A stretch of 64,000 nucleotides of DNA from Mycolicibacterium hippocampi (GCF_010723735.1 NZ_BLLB01000002.1:2790001-2854000); one strand, 5' to 3'; shown: positions 37,654-47,363, numbered from the stretch's first letter. A program made the numbers and translations. The notes: generated by a model not told the origin, from the letters alone.

Positions 37654-39161
37654 TGGCGCTGGGCAGGGCATTCTCGGTGGCGGTTCGCGGTGTGGCAGGC
37701 GAGATCGTGGAGATCGAGGCGGACATCACCGCGGGGCTGCCCGGAGTTCACCTGGTCGGGCTGGCCGATGCCGCGTTGCGGGAGTCGCAGGCCCGGGTGC
37801 GGGCGGCCATCACCAACTGCGGGTTCGACTGGCCGATGGCTCGGCTGACCCTCGCGTTGTCCCCGGCGACGCTGCCGAAGATGGGTTCGGTCTATGACAT
37901 CGCGCTGGCCGCTGCCGTGCTGTCGGCACACGGCAAGAAAGCCTGGCCGCGTCTGGAGAAGACGGTTCTGCTCGGTGAGTTGGCGCTCGACGGCCGGGTC
38001 CGTCCGATCAAGGGGGTGTTGCCGGCGGTGCTGGCGGCGCAGAAACAGGGCTGGCCCGCGGTGGTGGTGCCGATCGACAACCTGGCCGAGGCCAGTCTGG
38101 TCGGTGGGATCGAGGTCTGGGGTGCCAGGACGCTGGGTCAGCTGCGGATGTGGCTGGCAGGTAAGGGGGACCTCGATCCGCGGATCGACGGGCCGCTCGA
38201 AACCCCGGAGACCGCTGCCGACCTCGCCGACGTGCTCGGGCAACCACACGCCCGCTACGCGGTCGAGGTGGCGGCAGCCGGCGCCCACAACCTGATGATG
38301 ACCGGACCGCCCGGTGTCGGGAAAACGATGCTCGCACAACGACTCCCGGGGCTATTGCCGAAACTCACTCACGAGGAGGCGCTGGAGGTCACCGCGATTC
38401 ACTCCGTCGCAGGGTTGTTGACCGGTGGTGCACCGCTGATCACCCGGCCGCCGTTCGTCGCTCCGCATCACACATCCAGCGTGGCTGCCCTGGTCGGCGG
38501 CGGTTCGGGGATGGCGCGACCGGGCGCGGTCAGTCACGCCCACCGGGGAGTGTTGTTCCTCGACGAGTTCGCCGAGATCAACAGCGGAGCACTCGAAGCC
38601 CTACGAACCCCCCTGGAAGACGGTGAGATCCGGCTCGCCAGGCGGGAAGGTGTGGCGAGGTATCCGTCCCGGTTCCAGTTGGTGCTCGCAGCCAACCTGT
38701 GCCCATGCGCACCCCCTGACCCGCGTGACTGCATCTGCGGATCCGCGGAGAAGCGGCGTTACCGCACCAAGCTGTCGGGACCGCTTCTCGACCGCGTCGA
38801 TCTGCGCGTCGAGATGCACGCCTCCCGCGGGGGTGCGTTCGCCGCGGAGCAGGGGGAGAACACATCGGCAGTGCGGCAACGGGTTTGGGCAGCGCGCAAG
38901 GCTGCCGAGGGCCGCTGGCGACCGTATGGGATCACGACCAATGCCGAAGTGGGCGGGGCGTTGTTGCGCACCAAGTTCTGGCCCCCGGCCGAGGCGATGG
39001 CCCCACTGCGGACCGCCCTGGACCGCGGGCAACTGACGATCCGAGGGGTCGATCGGACGCTGCGGGTCGCGTGGACACTGTGCGACCTCGCAGGGCGTCC
39101 CCGCCCCGGGAAGACCGACGTCATGACGGCGCTGTCGTTCCGGCAGGGAGGAGCGCTGTGA
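37653..39161 (+). CDS. comM: YifB/ComM family Mg-chelatase-like AAA+ ATPase
   Basis: 502-residue AAA+ protein. In naturally competent bacteria ComM is a helicase that promotes branch migration during transformation. N-terminal domain ALGRAFSVAVRGVAGEIVEIEADI, Walker A GPPGVGKTM, a Walker B-type VLFLDEFAEI, and a C-terminal Mg-chelatase-type domain with a zinc-like cysteine cluster (NLCPCAPPDPRDCIC). It starts inside the yraN stop (TGATG) and overlaps dprA by one base (stop TGA, start ATG), so the three are coupled. Confidence 0.95.
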   Translation: MALGRAFSVAVRGVAGEIVEIEADITAGLPGVHLVGLADAALRESQARVRAAITNCGFDWPMARLTLALSPATLPKMGSVYDIALAAAVLSAHGKKAWPRLEKTVLLGELALDGRVRPIKGVLPAVLAAQKQGWPAVVVPIDNLAEASLVGGIEVWGARTLGQLRMWLAGKGDLDPRIDGPLETPETAADLADVLGQPHARYAVEVAAAGAHNLMMTGPPGVGKTMLAQRLPGLLPKLTHEEALEVTAIHSVAGLLTGGAPLITRPPFVAPHHTSSVAALVGGGSGMARPGAVSHAHRGVLFLDEFAEINSGALEALRTPLEDGEIRLARREGVARYPSRFQLVLAANLCPCAPPDPRDCICGSAEKRRYRTKLSGPLLDRVDLRVEMHASRGGAFAAEQGENTSAVRQRVWAARKAAEGRWRPYGITTNAEVGGALLRTKFWPPAEAMAPLRTALDRGQLTIRGVDRTLRVAWTLCDLAGRPRPGKTDVMTALSFRQGGAL

Positions 39162-40282
39162 TGGACGACAAGAGCCGCCGCGCGTGGGCGTACCTGTCCC
39201 GGGTCGCTGAACCGCCGAATCCGCTGCTGGCCGAACTCGTCACTTCGGTGGGGGCTGTCGAGGCTGCCGACCTCATCAGGCGACGCGGCCACCAGGGTCT
39301 GCTGCGGGCGACCGCCGCGCGCTACGACATCGACTCCGCCGAAGCGGATCTCGAGGTGCTCGACCGGTTGGGCGGACGTCTGATCACTGCAGAGGACGAG
39401 GAATGGCCGCACCTGGCGTTCACCGGCTTCCGCACGCTGGACCATACAAAGCGGCCGCAGGGGCACCCGCCGCTGGTGCTGTGGGTTGTCGGGCCGTTGG
39501 CACTGGCCGATGTCGCCGAGCGGTCGGCGTCGATCGTCGGCACCAGGGCCGCCACCGCGTACGGCGAGTATGTGACCGCCGATCTGGCCGCCGGCCTGGC
39601 CGAGCGGGATGTGACGGTGGTGTCCGGCGGTGCCTACGGCGTCGACGGCGCCGCGCACCGCGCCGCATTGGCTGCAGACGGGCAGACCGTCGCGGTTCTC
39701 GCTGCCGGCATCGACGTGCCCTATCCGGCAGGGCATTCGGCGTTGCTGCACCGGATCGGCCGACACGGACTGGTGGTCACGGAGTACCCGCCGGGAACGC
39801 GACCGACGCGCCGGCAGTTCCTGACGCGCAACCGGTTGGTGGCGGCACTGGGGCGGGCTACGGTGGTCGTCGAGGCCGGTGTCCGCAGCGGTGCGGCCAA
39901 TACGGCGTCGTGGGCCCGTGCGTTGGGTCGTCCGGTGGGCGCGGTTCCCGGCCCGATCACGTCCTCGGCGTCGGTCGGCTGTCATGATTTGCTCGCCGAT
40001 GGAGCGAAGGTCATCACCAGGGCTGCCGACGTGGTGGAACTGGTCGGTCATGTGGGGGAGCTCGCCCCGGACGTGGCGCGCCCGGCCACTTCTCTGGACG
40101 GCCTGACCGACGAGGAGCTCACGGTGTACGAAGCCCTGCCGGGGCGTGGGAAACGCGCGGTGGAGGAGATCGCGGTGGCCGCCGGACTGCCGGTCACCGA
40201 GGTGCTCGGCCCGCTGACAATGCTCGAGGTGCGGGGGCTGGTCACGCAGGTCGAAGGCAGTTGGAAGCTGGCCGGACGGTAG
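39161..40282 (+). CDS. dprA: DNA processing protein DprA
   Basis: 373-residue protein that in other bacteria loads RecA on incoming single-stranded DNA. N-terminal SAM-like region, then the Rossmann-like DprA domain (about 110-310): ASIVGTRAATAYGE, VVSGGAYGVDGAAHRAAL, GIDVPYPAGHSALLHRI, SGAANTASWARALGR and PGPITSSASVGCHDLL. A C-terminal winged-helix-like segment follows. Start ATG overlaps the comM stop by one base, with GGGAGGAG upstream. Natural transformation is not established in most mycobacteria; a recombination role is as likely. Confidence 0.95.
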   Translation: MDDKSRRAWAYLSRVAEPPNPLLAELVTSVGAVEAADLIRRRGHQGLLRATAARYDIDSAEADLEVLDRLGGRLITAEDEEWPHLAFTGFRTLDHTKRPQGHPPLVLWVVGPLALADVAERSASIVGTRAATAYGEYVTADLAAGLAERDVTVVSGGAYGVDGAAHRAALAADGQTVAVLAAGIDVPYPAGHSALLHRIGRHGLVVTEYPPGTRPTRRQFLTRNRLVAALGRATVVVEAGVRSGAANTASWARALGRPVGAVPGPITSSASVGCHDLLADGAKVITRAADVVELVGHVGELAPDVARPATSLDGLTDEELTVYEALPGRGKRAVEEIAVAAGLPVTEVLGPLTMLEVRGLVTQVEGSWKLAGR

Positions 40283-40363
40283 TCGCGCGGAACCGCGGAC
40301 AACCCTGAGGTGGCTGGCGCGCTCGTATAGTCGGACAGGACAGCGAGCAGAGGATGGTTTGAA

Positions 40364-41221
40364 GTGGCAGGACGTCCCGTGCACACCTTCGAGGTGGTGC
40401 GCACCGAGCAGTTGACGCGACACATGGTCCGGGTCGTGCTCGGTGGTTCGGGACGTGGCTCAGGACAAGGAACGGGCTTCGACACCTTCACGCCCATCGA
40501 CAGCACCGACGCATACGTGAAGCTGGTGTTCGTCGACGACGCCGTCGACGTCGGCAGCCTCGACCAGCCGCTAACGCAGGACAGCTTCAAAGCACTGGAC
40601 CACACGGTGCGCACCTACACCGTTCGCCGTGCCGACACGCAACGGCGCGAGATCACCATCGACTTCGTCGTGCACGGCGAGCATGGCGTCGCCGGGCCGT
40701 GGGCGGCCTCCGCCACCGTCGGACAGCGGATCTTCGTGATGGGTCCCAGCGGTGCGTACGCACCGGATCCGGCCGCGGACTGGCATCTCCTCGCCGGTGA
40801 CGAGGCCGCATTACCCGCGATCAGCGCCGCGCTGGAAGCGCTGCCCGACGACGCGATCGGCAAGGCGTTCATCGAGGTGGCCGGCCCCGAGGACCAGATC
40901 GAGCTGACCGCGCCGGCCGGTGTGGACGTCGCATGGATCTACCGGGGTGGGCGCGCCGACCTGATCGGTGACGAGAGCGCCGGTGACCACGCACCGTTGA
41001 TCACCGCCGTCAAGGAAGCCGCCTGGCTGCCGGGCCAGGTCCAAGTGTTCATCCACGGCGAGGCACAGGCCGTCATGCACAATCTGCGGCCCTACATCCG
41101 CAAGGAACGCGGCGTCGACGCCAAGTGGGCCGGGTCGATCTCCGGGTACTGGCGACGGGGCCGCACCGAGGAGACCTTCCGGCAGTGGAAGCGGGAACTG
41201 GCCGAGGCCGAGGCCAAATAG
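40364..41221 (+). CDS. viuB: Siderophore-interacting FAD protein (ViuB/SIP family)
   Basis: 285-residue ferric-siderophore reductase-type flavoprotein. N-terminal FAD-binding barrel (HTFEVVRTEQLTRHMVRVVL, then YTVRRADTQRREITIDFVVHGEHGVAGPWA), and a C-terminal NAD(P)H-binding-like SIP domain (WHLLAGDEAALPAISAALEA, FIHGEAQAV, GYWRRGRTEE). It would release iron from siderophores such as mycobactin by reduction. Same place as Rv2895c in M. tuberculosis, next to xerC. GTG start; no iron box was recognised upstream. Confidence 0.9.
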   Translation: MAGRPVHTFEVVRTEQLTRHMVRVVLGGSGRGSGQGTGFDTFTPIDSTDAYVKLVFVDDAVDVGSLDQPLTQDSFKALDHTVRTYTVRRADTQRREITIDFVVHGEHGVAGPWAASATVGQRIFVMGPSGAYAPDPAADWHLLAGDEAALPAISAALEALPDDAIGKAFIEVAGPEDQIELTAPAGVDVAWIYRGGRADLIGDESAGDHAPLITAVKEAAWLPGQVQVFIHGEAQAVMHNLRPYIRKERGVDAKWAGSISGYWRRGRTEETFRQWKRELAEAEAK

Positions 41222-41257
41222 CCCTGCCGAGCCAGCTACCAGTGGCACCCTTACGCC

Positions 41258-42418
41258 ATGACCTTCGGTAACTACCAGCTCGAGATCTACCTGCAGGGCC
41301 TGTCCGGCGTACTGCCTTCCCTCCCCATGGATTACGCCGGCTGGGAGGCCAAGGCCGAGGTCGCGATGCCACCGTCGATCTGGTCGTATGTCGCAGGCGG
41401 TGCCGGTGACGAACGCACCCAGCGCGTCAACAGGACGGCCTTCGACCGCTGGGGACTGATGCCGCGGATGCTGGTCGGCGCCACCGAGCGCGACCTCACC
41501 GTCGATCTCTTCGGCATGACGCTGCCGTCGCCGCTGTTCATGGCGCCGGTCGGGGTGATCGGAATCTGTGCGCAGGGCGGGCACGGTGACCTGGCGACTG
41601 CCCGCGCGGCCGCGCGCACCGGTGTTCCGATGGCGGTGTCCACGCTGACCGAGGATCCGATCGAGGACGTCGCCGCCGAGTTCGGGGCCACCCCAGGCTT
41701 TTTCCAGCTCTACACACCGACCAACCGCGACCTGGCCGCCAGCCTGGTCAGTCGCGCGGAGGCCGCGGGCTACAAGGCCATCATCGTCACCCTCGACACC
41801 TGGATCCCGGGATGGCGACCGCGTGACCTGGCGAGCTCGAACTTCCCGCAGCTACGCGGGCACTGTCTGGCGAACTACACCAGCGACCCGGTCTTCCTCA
41901 GCTTGCTGTCCCAACCACCCGAAGAGAACATGCAGGCCGCGATCATGCAGTGGGTGCAGCTGTTCGGCAATCCGCTGACCTGGGAGGACCTGCCCTGGCT
42001 GCGGTCGCTAACCGATCTCCCGCTGGTACTCAAAGGCATCTGCCATCCCGACGACGTCCGCCGCGCGAAGGACGGCGGCGTCGACGGCATCTACTGCTCC
42101 ACCCACGGCGGCCGGCAGGCCAACGGCGGGCTACCGGCGATCGACTGCCTTCCCGACGTGGTGGAGGCCGCCGACGGAACGCCGGTGCTGTTCGACTCCG
42201 GAATTCGCAGTGGCGCCGACATCGTCAAGGCGCTGGCTCTGGGGGCGACTGCGATCGGCGTCGGTAGGCCCTACACCTACGGCCTGGCCATCGGCGGCGA
42301 GGACGGCATCGTGCACGTGTTGCGGTCGCTGCTGGCCGAAACCGACCTCATCATGGCCGTCGACGGCTACCCGACGCTGGCCGATCTCACCCCGGACACG
42401 CTGCGGCGCGTCACCTGA
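41258..42418 (+). CDS. FMN-dependent alpha-hydroxy acid oxidase, lactate 2-monooxygenase-like
   Basis: 386-residue flavoenzyme of the L-lactate oxidase/glycolate oxidase family. Its segments ([77 protein letters not shown]) closely recall M. smegmatis lactate 2-monooxygenase, which turns lactate into acetate and CO2. One difference stands out: the active-site segment reads CSTHGGRQ rather than the usual CSNHGGRQ, replacing the Asn next to the catalytic His. It may therefore act on another 2-hydroxy acid. It lies between viuB and xerC and has no close partner gene. Confidence 0.88.
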   Translation: MTFGNYQLEIYLQGLSGVLPSLPMDYAGWEAKAEVAMPPSIWSYVAGGAGDERTQRVNRTAFDRWGLMPRMLVGATERDLTVDLFGMTLPSPLFMAPVGVIGICAQGGHGDLATARAAARTGVPMAVSTLTEDPIEDVAAEFGATPGFFQLYTPTNRDLAASLVSRAEAAGYKAIIVTLDTWIPGWRPRDLASSNFPQLRGHCLANYTSDPVFLSLLSQPPEENMQAAIMQWVQLFGNPLTWEDLPWLRSLTDLPLVLKGICHPDDVRRAKDGGVDGIYCSTHGGRQANGGLPAIDCLPDVVEAADGTPVLFDSGIRSGADIVKALALGATAIGVGRPYTYGLAIGGEDGIVHVLRSLLAETDLIMAVDGYPTLADLTPDTLRRVT

Positions 42419-42450
42419 GTCGCGGTACCGGCGTCTGCCACGGTGGTGCA

Positions 42451-43353
42451 ATGGAGGCCATCCTCGAGGAGTTCGACCAGTATCTCGCGCTGGAGCGTGG
42501 CCGCTCCGAGCACACCCGTCGCGCCTACCTCGGCGACCTGCGCTCGCTGTTCGATTTCCTTGCCCAGCGCGCCCCCGAGCCCGGGCTTCGCACCCTGACC
42601 CTGCCGGTGCTGCGCTCCTGGCTTGCCGCCCAGGCCGCCGGCGGAACCGCGCGCTCGACGCTGGCCCGCCGCACCTCGGCGGTCAAGACGTTCACCGCCT
42701 GGGCGGTGCGGCGTGGTCTGATGACCGACGACCCGGCGACCCGGCTTCAGGTGCCCAAGGCGCGCCGCACCCTGCCCTCGGTGCTGCGTCAGGACCAGGC
42801 GAGCGACGCCATGGACGCCGCGAAATCCGGTGCCGAACAAGGTGATCCGCTCGCCCTTCGGGACCGCCTGATCGTGGAGCTGCTGTACGCCACCGGTATC
42901 CGGGTCAGCGAGCTGTGCGGCCTGGACGTCGACGACGTCGACACCCCGCGGCGGCTGCTTCGGGTGCTGGGCAAGGGCAACAAGCAGCGGACGGTTCCCT
43001 ACGGCGAACCCGCCCACGTCGCGCTGACGCAGTGGCTGACCGACGGGCGCCCGGCGCTGGTGACCGCCGGTTCGGGTGCTGCGCTGCTGCTCGGTGCCCG
43101 CGGTGGTCGGCTGGATCCGCGACAGGCGCGCACCGTCGTGCACCAGACGATGACCGCCGTCGCCGGTGCGCCCGACATCGGCCCGCACGGCCTGCGGCAC
43201 AGTGCCGCCACCCACCTGCTTGAGGGGGGCGCTGATCTGCGGGTGGTCCAGGAATTGCTCGGTCACTCGTCGCTGGCCACCACGCAGCTCTACACCCATG
43301 TCACCGTCGCGCGGCTGCGCGCCGTGCACGACCAGGCCCACCCCCGCGCATAG
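42451..43353 (+). CDS. xerC: Tyrosine recombinase XerC
   Basis: 300-residue site-specific recombinase that with XerD resolves chromosome dimers at dif. N-terminal SAM-like DNA-binding domain (1-105), then the catalytic domain with the complete set R151 (GIRVSEL), K175 (GKGNKQR), H246 and R249 ([12 protein letters not shown]), H272 (LGHSSL) and the nucleophile Y281 (TTQLYTHV). The location, next to viuB and near rpsB-tsf, matches M. tuberculosis Rv2894c. No att-like repeats surround it, so it is the housekeeping recombinase and not a phage integrase. Confidence 0.96.
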   Translation: MEAILEEFDQYLALERGRSEHTRRAYLGDLRSLFDFLAQRAPEPGLRTLTLPVLRSWLAAQAAGGTARSTLARRTSAVKTFTAWAVRRGLMTDDPATRLQVPKARRTLPSVLRQDQASDAMDAAKSGAEQGDPLALRDRLIVELLYATGIRVSELCGLDVDDVDTPRRLLRVLGKGNKQRTVPYGEPAHVALTQWLTDGRPALVTAGSGAALLLGARGGRLDPRQARTVVHQTMTAVAGAPDIGPHGLRHSAATHLLEGGADLRVVQELLGHSSLATTQLYTHVTVARLRAVHDQAHPRA

Positions 43354-43374
43354 CCGCACGCGAGGGTGGAGCAG

Positions 43375-44475
43375 ATGCCGGGACGTCGATGGTGCCGAGA
43401 TGTCGTCGCCGCAGCGGCGCTGATGCTGGTGGCCGCGGCGTGCGGAGACGGCGGCGGGACCGACGACGCCGGCACCAACCGGATGGGCACCTCGGGGATG
43501 TCGCTGACCCTGGACGGCGACCCATGGTGGCCGGTGGGTGTCAACGCCTACCAACTGGGCACGGATTGGCAGATCAACGCCGGATGCGGTGCCGAGGTCG
43601 ACCTGGAGCAGTACTTCGGCGCGCTGCCCCCGAACACGCTGACACGGGTCAACGCCTACTCCAGCTTCGTGGTGGACAAGCGCACCGGACAGCTCGATTT
43701 CGGTCGCCTCGATGCCGTCTTCGAGACCGCTGCCCGGCACCATCAGCTGCTCAACGCGGTGCTCACCAGCAGTGAAGGTGCCTGCGAGAACGGTGACTTC
43801 AAGGGCGCTGCCTGGTTCGCCGGAGGCTGGCGGACAGACGTGCTCACCGGGGATCCGATGTCTTTCGCGGCGTGGATCGACACCGCGGTCCGCCGCTGGG
43901 GCGACTCGCCGGCTGCCGCCGCGTGGACCGCGGTCGGCGAACCCGAACCGTCGAACTGCGGTTCCGTCGACTGCCACTGGGCCGCCCGCGAATGCCCGGC
44001 GGACGCGGCGGTGGTCCTGCGCGGGTTCGTCGACGACGTCGGCGCGCGGATCCGCGGCCTCCAGCCCGACGCGGTGCTCTGGGGTGGGCGCGCGGGGGGC
44101 GGGCAGTGCGGGTCGGCTGGCGACGACTACGCGCTGGTGGGCGCATCACCCGGAGTGGACGTGCTCGAATACCACGACTACGAGGTGGGCCACGAACTGC
44201 CGGGGGATCCGAACAGTGGCCTGGCCCGCCGGCTGCAGCAGGCTCGTGAACTCGACAAACCCCTCGTCGTCGCCGAACTCGGCGTCAACGCCGGATCGTG
44301 CATGCCCCTTCGACAGCGCTACGACCTGGTTTCCCGGGTGGTCCCCGAACTGCGACGCGCGGGCGCCGCCGGGGTCCAGTTCTGGGCGTTCGTTCCCGAC
44401 CCGCGAGCAGGTGAGTGCACCTACGACATCGGCGCGGACGACCCGCTGATGACGATGGTCGGTGCGGGAAGCTGA
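43375..44475 (+). CDS. Lipoprotein with glycoside hydrolase-like TIM barrel
   Basis: 366-residue exported lipoprotein. Signal peptide with lipobox VAAAC (about residue 23). The mature region begins LTLDGDPWWPVGVNAYQLGT, the usual start of GH5/mannanase-type barrels. A candidate acid/base Glu lies in WTAVGEPEPSNC (in place of NEP), and a candidate nucleophile Glu in LVVAELGVNAG. Many cysteines (about eight in the mature part) suggest disulfides, fitting an exported protein. It could act on arabinogalactan, mannan or alpha-glucan; the family cannot be fixed by eye. ATG is preferred over a GTG nine bases upstream because GAGGGTGGAG lies before it. Confidence 0.75.
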   Translation: MPGRRWCRDVVAAAALMLVAAACGDGGGTDDAGTNRMGTSGMSLTLDGDPWWPVGVNAYQLGTDWQINAGCGAEVDLEQYFGALPPNTLTRVNAYSSFVVDKRTGQLDFGRLDAVFETAARHHQLLNAVLTSSEGACENGDFKGAAWFAGGWRTDVLTGDPMSFAAWIDTAVRRWGDSPAAAAWTAVGEPEPSNCGSVDCHWAARECPADAAVVLRGFVDDVGARIRGLQPDAVLWGGRAGGGQCGSAGDDYALVGASPGVDVLEYHDYEVGHELPGDPNSGLARRLQQARELDKPLVVAELGVNAGSCMPLRQRYDLVSRVVPELRRAGAAGVQFWAFVPDPRAGECTYDIGADDPLMTMVGAGS

Positions 44476-44479
44476 CCAC

Positions 44480-44542
44480 CGCCGGAACTGCGTTCCAGCA
44501 CGGCTGAACTCGAACTTTTCCTGCTGGAATACCATTCCGGCG
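44480..44542. terminator. Two-part inverted repeat between convergent genes
   Basis: Arms CGCCGGAA-n5-TTCCAGCA and TGCTGGAA-n5-TTCCGGCG form two 8-bp stems separated by a 5x5 internal loop, with a 21-base apical loop. It occupies almost all of the 75 bases between the lipoprotein gene and the convergent M23 gene, and probably terminates both. Confidence 0.5.
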
Positions 44543-44550
44543 AAAGGGGG

Positions 44551-45039
44551 TCAGCGGACCGGCTTGAGGCGGATCGGCGTGCTCGCCAGCAGCCCGAGCG
44601 GGTCGACGTAGTCGGCTCGCGCGGCGGGACCCCACATCGCGCCCCAGTGCAGGCACGCCGACGCCGTGCAGCCAGCGTGGCCTGCGCTCAGCTCGCCGAT
44701 GACCGTCCGGCCATTCACCGCCTGGCCGCGGCGGACGGCGGGGCGCACCGGCTCGTAGCTGGTGCGCAGGCCACCGGGGTGGGCGATCGACACCAGCGGG
44801 CGGCCGGCCAGCTCCCCGGCGAACACCACGGTTCCCGGCCCGGCCGCGTAGACCGGCTGCCCGGCCGTCGCCGCCAGGTCGACGCCACGGTGGCCGCGCT
44901 GCCAGTCGGGGGACGGCGCGTCGAATGCCCGCACCACCTGCGGGGTTGGCCGGATCGGCCAGTCGAGCCGCCCGGCGTCGGCCGCCACGGGGGCTACGCC
45001 GAGCACCAACAGCACCAGGACCACCGCGAGTATCCGCAT
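44551..45039 (-). CDS. M23-family peptidoglycan peptidase-like exported protein
   Basis: 162-residue exported protein with a signal peptide (MRILAVVLVLLVLGVAPVAA). The LytM/M23 fold is visible in GHRGVDLAATAGQPVYAAG (first zinc ligands H and D), GTVVFAGELAGRPLVSIAHPGG, and the C-terminal CLHWGA. In standard M23 enzymes this last motif is HxH; here the first His is Cys. A cysteine can ligate zinc, so activity is possible but not assured. Corresponds to Rv2891, next to rpsB. ATG 45039 gives the signal peptide; the longer frame runs into the rpsB leader. Confidence 0.87.
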   Translation of the reverse strand: MRILAVVLVLLVLGVAPVAADAGRLDWPIRPTPQVVRAFDAPSPDWQRGHRGVDLAATAGQPVYAAGPGTVVFAGELAGRPLVSIAHPGGLRTSYEPVRPAVRRGQAVNGRTVIGELSAGHAGCTASACLHWGAMWGPAARADYVDPLGLLASTPIRLKPVR

Positions 45040-45329
45040 ACCGGCAGTGCAGCGGATCGGAGCCGGGGCACGCCAGCCCCAGAACAGCCCGCTGTGGATG
45101 GCTGCCGCGATGGTAAAACCACCCCTGTCCAGCGTGTAAACTGCCTTCAGCAGCTCGCAACTGTGAGCTGACTTCGCGTGTCTGCACATGGCCACCCACT
45201 GGCGGTCATACCCGGATGCCGGCGGTCCCTTCCCGAGTCCCTCGGAACGGGTCCGGCACCCAGCAGGCACCAGGGCACAGTGTCACCCGACGCTGCGCGC
45301 ACAACCGACACAGTGAGGAATGGCCGATC
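45040..45329. promoter_or_regulatory. Divergent region with rpsB leader
   Basis: 290 bases between the minus-strand M23 gene and rpsB. A TGTAAACT sequence near 45135 could be a -10 element for rpsB. It is followed by a hairpin (CAGCTC and GAGCTG, 45151-45170) in what would be a leader of about 180 bases. Long leaders upstream of rpsB are used for S2 autoregulation in other bacteria; here that is only a guess. GAGGAA near 45315 is the rpsB ribosome binding site. Confidence 0.4.
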
Positions 45330-46178
45330 ATGGCTGTTGTAACAATGAAGCAGCTGCTCGACAGCGGCGCCCACTTCGGGCATCAGACCCGTCGTTGGAA
45401 TCCCAAGATGAAGCGGTTCATCTTCACCGACCGCAACGGCATCTACATCATCGATCTGCAGCAGACGCTGACCTACATCGACTCCGCCTACGAGTTCGTC
45501 AAGGAAACCGTCGCCCACGGTGGGTCCATCATGTTCGTCGGCACCAAGAAGCAGGCGCAGGAGTCCATCGCCCAGGAGGCGACCCGCGTCGGAATGCCGT
45601 ATGTGAACCAGCGCTGGCTGGGCGGCATGCTCACCAACTTCCAGACCGTGCACAAGCGCCTTCAGCGGATGAAGGAGCTCGAGGCCATGGAGCAGACCGG
45701 TGGCTTCGAGGGTCGCACCAAGAAGGAAATCCTGATGCTGACCCGCGAGAAGAACAAGCTCGAGCGGTCCCTGGGCGGTATCAGGGACATGCAGAAGGTG
45801 CCCTCGGCCATCTGGGTGGTCGACACCAACAAGGAGCACCTCGCGGTCGCCGAGGCGCGCAAGCTGAACATCCCGATCATCGCGATCCTGGACACCAACT
45901 GCGACCCGGACCTCGTCGACTACCCGATCCCGGGCAACGACGACGCCATCCGCTCGGCCGCGCTGCTGACCAGGGTGGTGGCCTCGGCCGTCGCCGAGGG
46001 CCTGCAGGCCCGTTCCGGTGCCGGTGCCGACAAGCCCGAGGCCGGCCAAGAGGGGCAGGCCGCCGAGCCGCTTCCCGAGTGGGAGCAGGAGCTTCTGGCG
46101 GGTGCCACCGCCACCGCCACCGCCGCCGCACCCGAAGCTGCCCCGGCCGAGGCTGCTGCGGCAGAACCCACCTCCTGA
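45330..46178 (+). CDS. rpsB: 30S ribosomal protein S2
   Basis: 282-residue small-subunit protein S2. Start [20 protein letters not shown] and the segments [27 protein letters not shown] and [19 protein letters not shown] are canonical. The last 50 residues form an Ala/Glu/Pro-rich tail absent from E. coli but usual in actinobacteria. ATG 45330 lies a short distance after GAGGAA. tsf follows 28 bases later, the universal rpsB-tsf order. Confidence 0.97.
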   Translation: MAVVTMKQLLDSGAHFGHQTRRWNPKMKRFIFTDRNGIYIIDLQQTLTYIDSAYEFVKETVAHGGSIMFVGTKKQAQESIAQEATRVGMPYVNQRWLGGMLTNFQTVHKRLQRMKELEAMEQTGGFEGRTKKEILMLTREKNKLERSLGGIRDMQKVPSAIWVVDTNKEHLAVAEARKLNIPIIAILDTNCDPDLVDYPIPGNDDAIRSAALLTRVVASAVAEGLQARSGAGADKPEAGQEGQAAEPLPEWEQELLAGATATATAAAPEAAPAEAAAAEPTS

Positions 46179-46206
46179 ACCGCTTCGTCTCTAAGGAAAG
46201 GCCCAT

Positions 46207-47034
46207 ATGGCTAACTACACCGCTGCCGACGTCAAGCGCCTGCGGGAGCTGACCGGCGCCGGAATGATGGACTCGAAGAACGCGCTCGTCGATTCGGACG
46301 GCGACTTCGACAAGGCCGTCGAACTGCTTCGTATCAAGGGCGCCAAGGACGTCGGCAAGCGCGCTGAGCGTGCCACCGCCGAGGGCTTGGTGGCCGCCAA
46401 GGACGGAGCGCTCATCGAGCTGAACTCCGAGACCGACTTCGTCGCCAAGAACGCCGAGTTCCAGTCGGTCGCCGACCAGATCGTCGCTGCCGCGGCAGCC
46501 TCGAAGGCCACCGATGTCGACGCGCTCAAGGCCGCCAAAGTAGGAGACACCACAGTCGAGCAGACGATCGCGGACCTCAGCGCCAAGATCGGTGAGAAGC
46601 TCGAACTGCGCCGGGCCACCTACTTCGACGGCACGGTCGAGGCCTACCTGCACAAGCGGGCGGCCGACCTGCCGCCTGCGGTGGGCGTGCTGGTGGAGTA
46701 CACCGGCGCCGACGCGGAGAAGGCCAAGCAGGCCGCGCACGCGGTCGCCCTGCAGATCGCCGCCCTCAAGGCCAAATACCTCAGCCGTGAGGACGTGCCC
46801 GAGGACGTCGTCGCCAACGAGCGTCGTATCGCCGAGGAGACCGCCAAAGAAGAGGGCAAGCCCGAGCAGGCCCTGCCCAAGATCGTCGAGGGCCGCGTGA
46901 CCGGCTTCTACAAGGATGTCGTGCTGCTGGATCAGCCGTCGGTGTCCGACAACAAGAAGTCGGTCAAAGCACTGCTCGACGAGGCCGGCGTGACCGTGAC
47001 GCGGTTCGCCCGCTTCGAGGTCGGACAGGCATAG
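46207..47034 (+). CDS. tsf: Elongation factor Ts
   Basis: 275-residue nucleotide exchange factor for EF-Tu. N-terminal UBA-like domain with [19 protein letters not shown], then the [10 protein letters not shown] motif that contacts EF-Tu, and the dimerisation core. Length agrees with the mycobacterial family. A perfect hairpin terminator follows 13 bases after the stop, closing the rpsB-tsf operon. Confidence 0.97.
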   Translation: MANYTAADVKRLRELTGAGMMDSKNALVDSDGDFDKAVELLRIKGAKDVGKRAERATAEGLVAAKDGALIELNSETDFVAKNAEFQSVADQIVAAAAASKATDVDALKAAKVGDTTVEQTIADLSAKIGEKLELRRATYFDGTVEAYLHKRAADLPPAVGVLVEYTGADAEKAKQAAHAVALQIAALKAKYLSREDVPEDVVANERRIAEETAKEEGKPEQALPKIVEGRVTGFYKDVVLLDQPSVSDNKKSVKALLDEAGVTVTRFARFEVGQA

Positions 47035-47046
47035 TCGCTTCTGCAC

Positions 47047-47080
47047 CGAAACCCCCGAGACCCAGGTCTCGGGGGTTTCG
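47047..47080 (+). terminator. Strong hairpin terminator of rpsB-tsf
   Basis: A perfect 16-bp stem (CGAAACCCCCGAGACC pairing with GGTCTCGGGGGTTTCG) with a 2-base loop stands 13 bases after the tsf stop. The downstream arm ends in TTTCG and is followed by TGCTTTCC, so it is close to a classical intrinsic terminator. It separates the ribosomal operon from the accessory region that follows. Confidence 0.85.
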
Positions 47081-47363
47081 TGCTTTCCGGGGAACGCAGC
47101 CGGGGCGAGATGTTGTTTGCCAGCACCGGGTACAGGTGTATCGGTCTGGCGTAGGACGCCGTGGGCCACCTCCGTTGCCGCCGAGGCGGCGCTCCGGTCG
47201 GCGGTCCCGATCTTTGCCCGATCTGCCGTGAACGGTATTCGGCAAACATCTGAGATCCGGCGCGGCTTTATGTCGCAACAGGTGACAAGCTACTTCCGGA
47301 TGTTTTGCTCGTGGACGAGCTAACCTCGTGTCATGGGGGAACGTCCGAACTGGCTTGGTCACG

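Noticed and set aside
42451..43353. XerC-like recombinase as a phage or island integrase
   Set aside because: The gene sits in the conserved viuB-xerC-rpsB order and no att-like direct repeats flank it; it is the housekeeping XerC.
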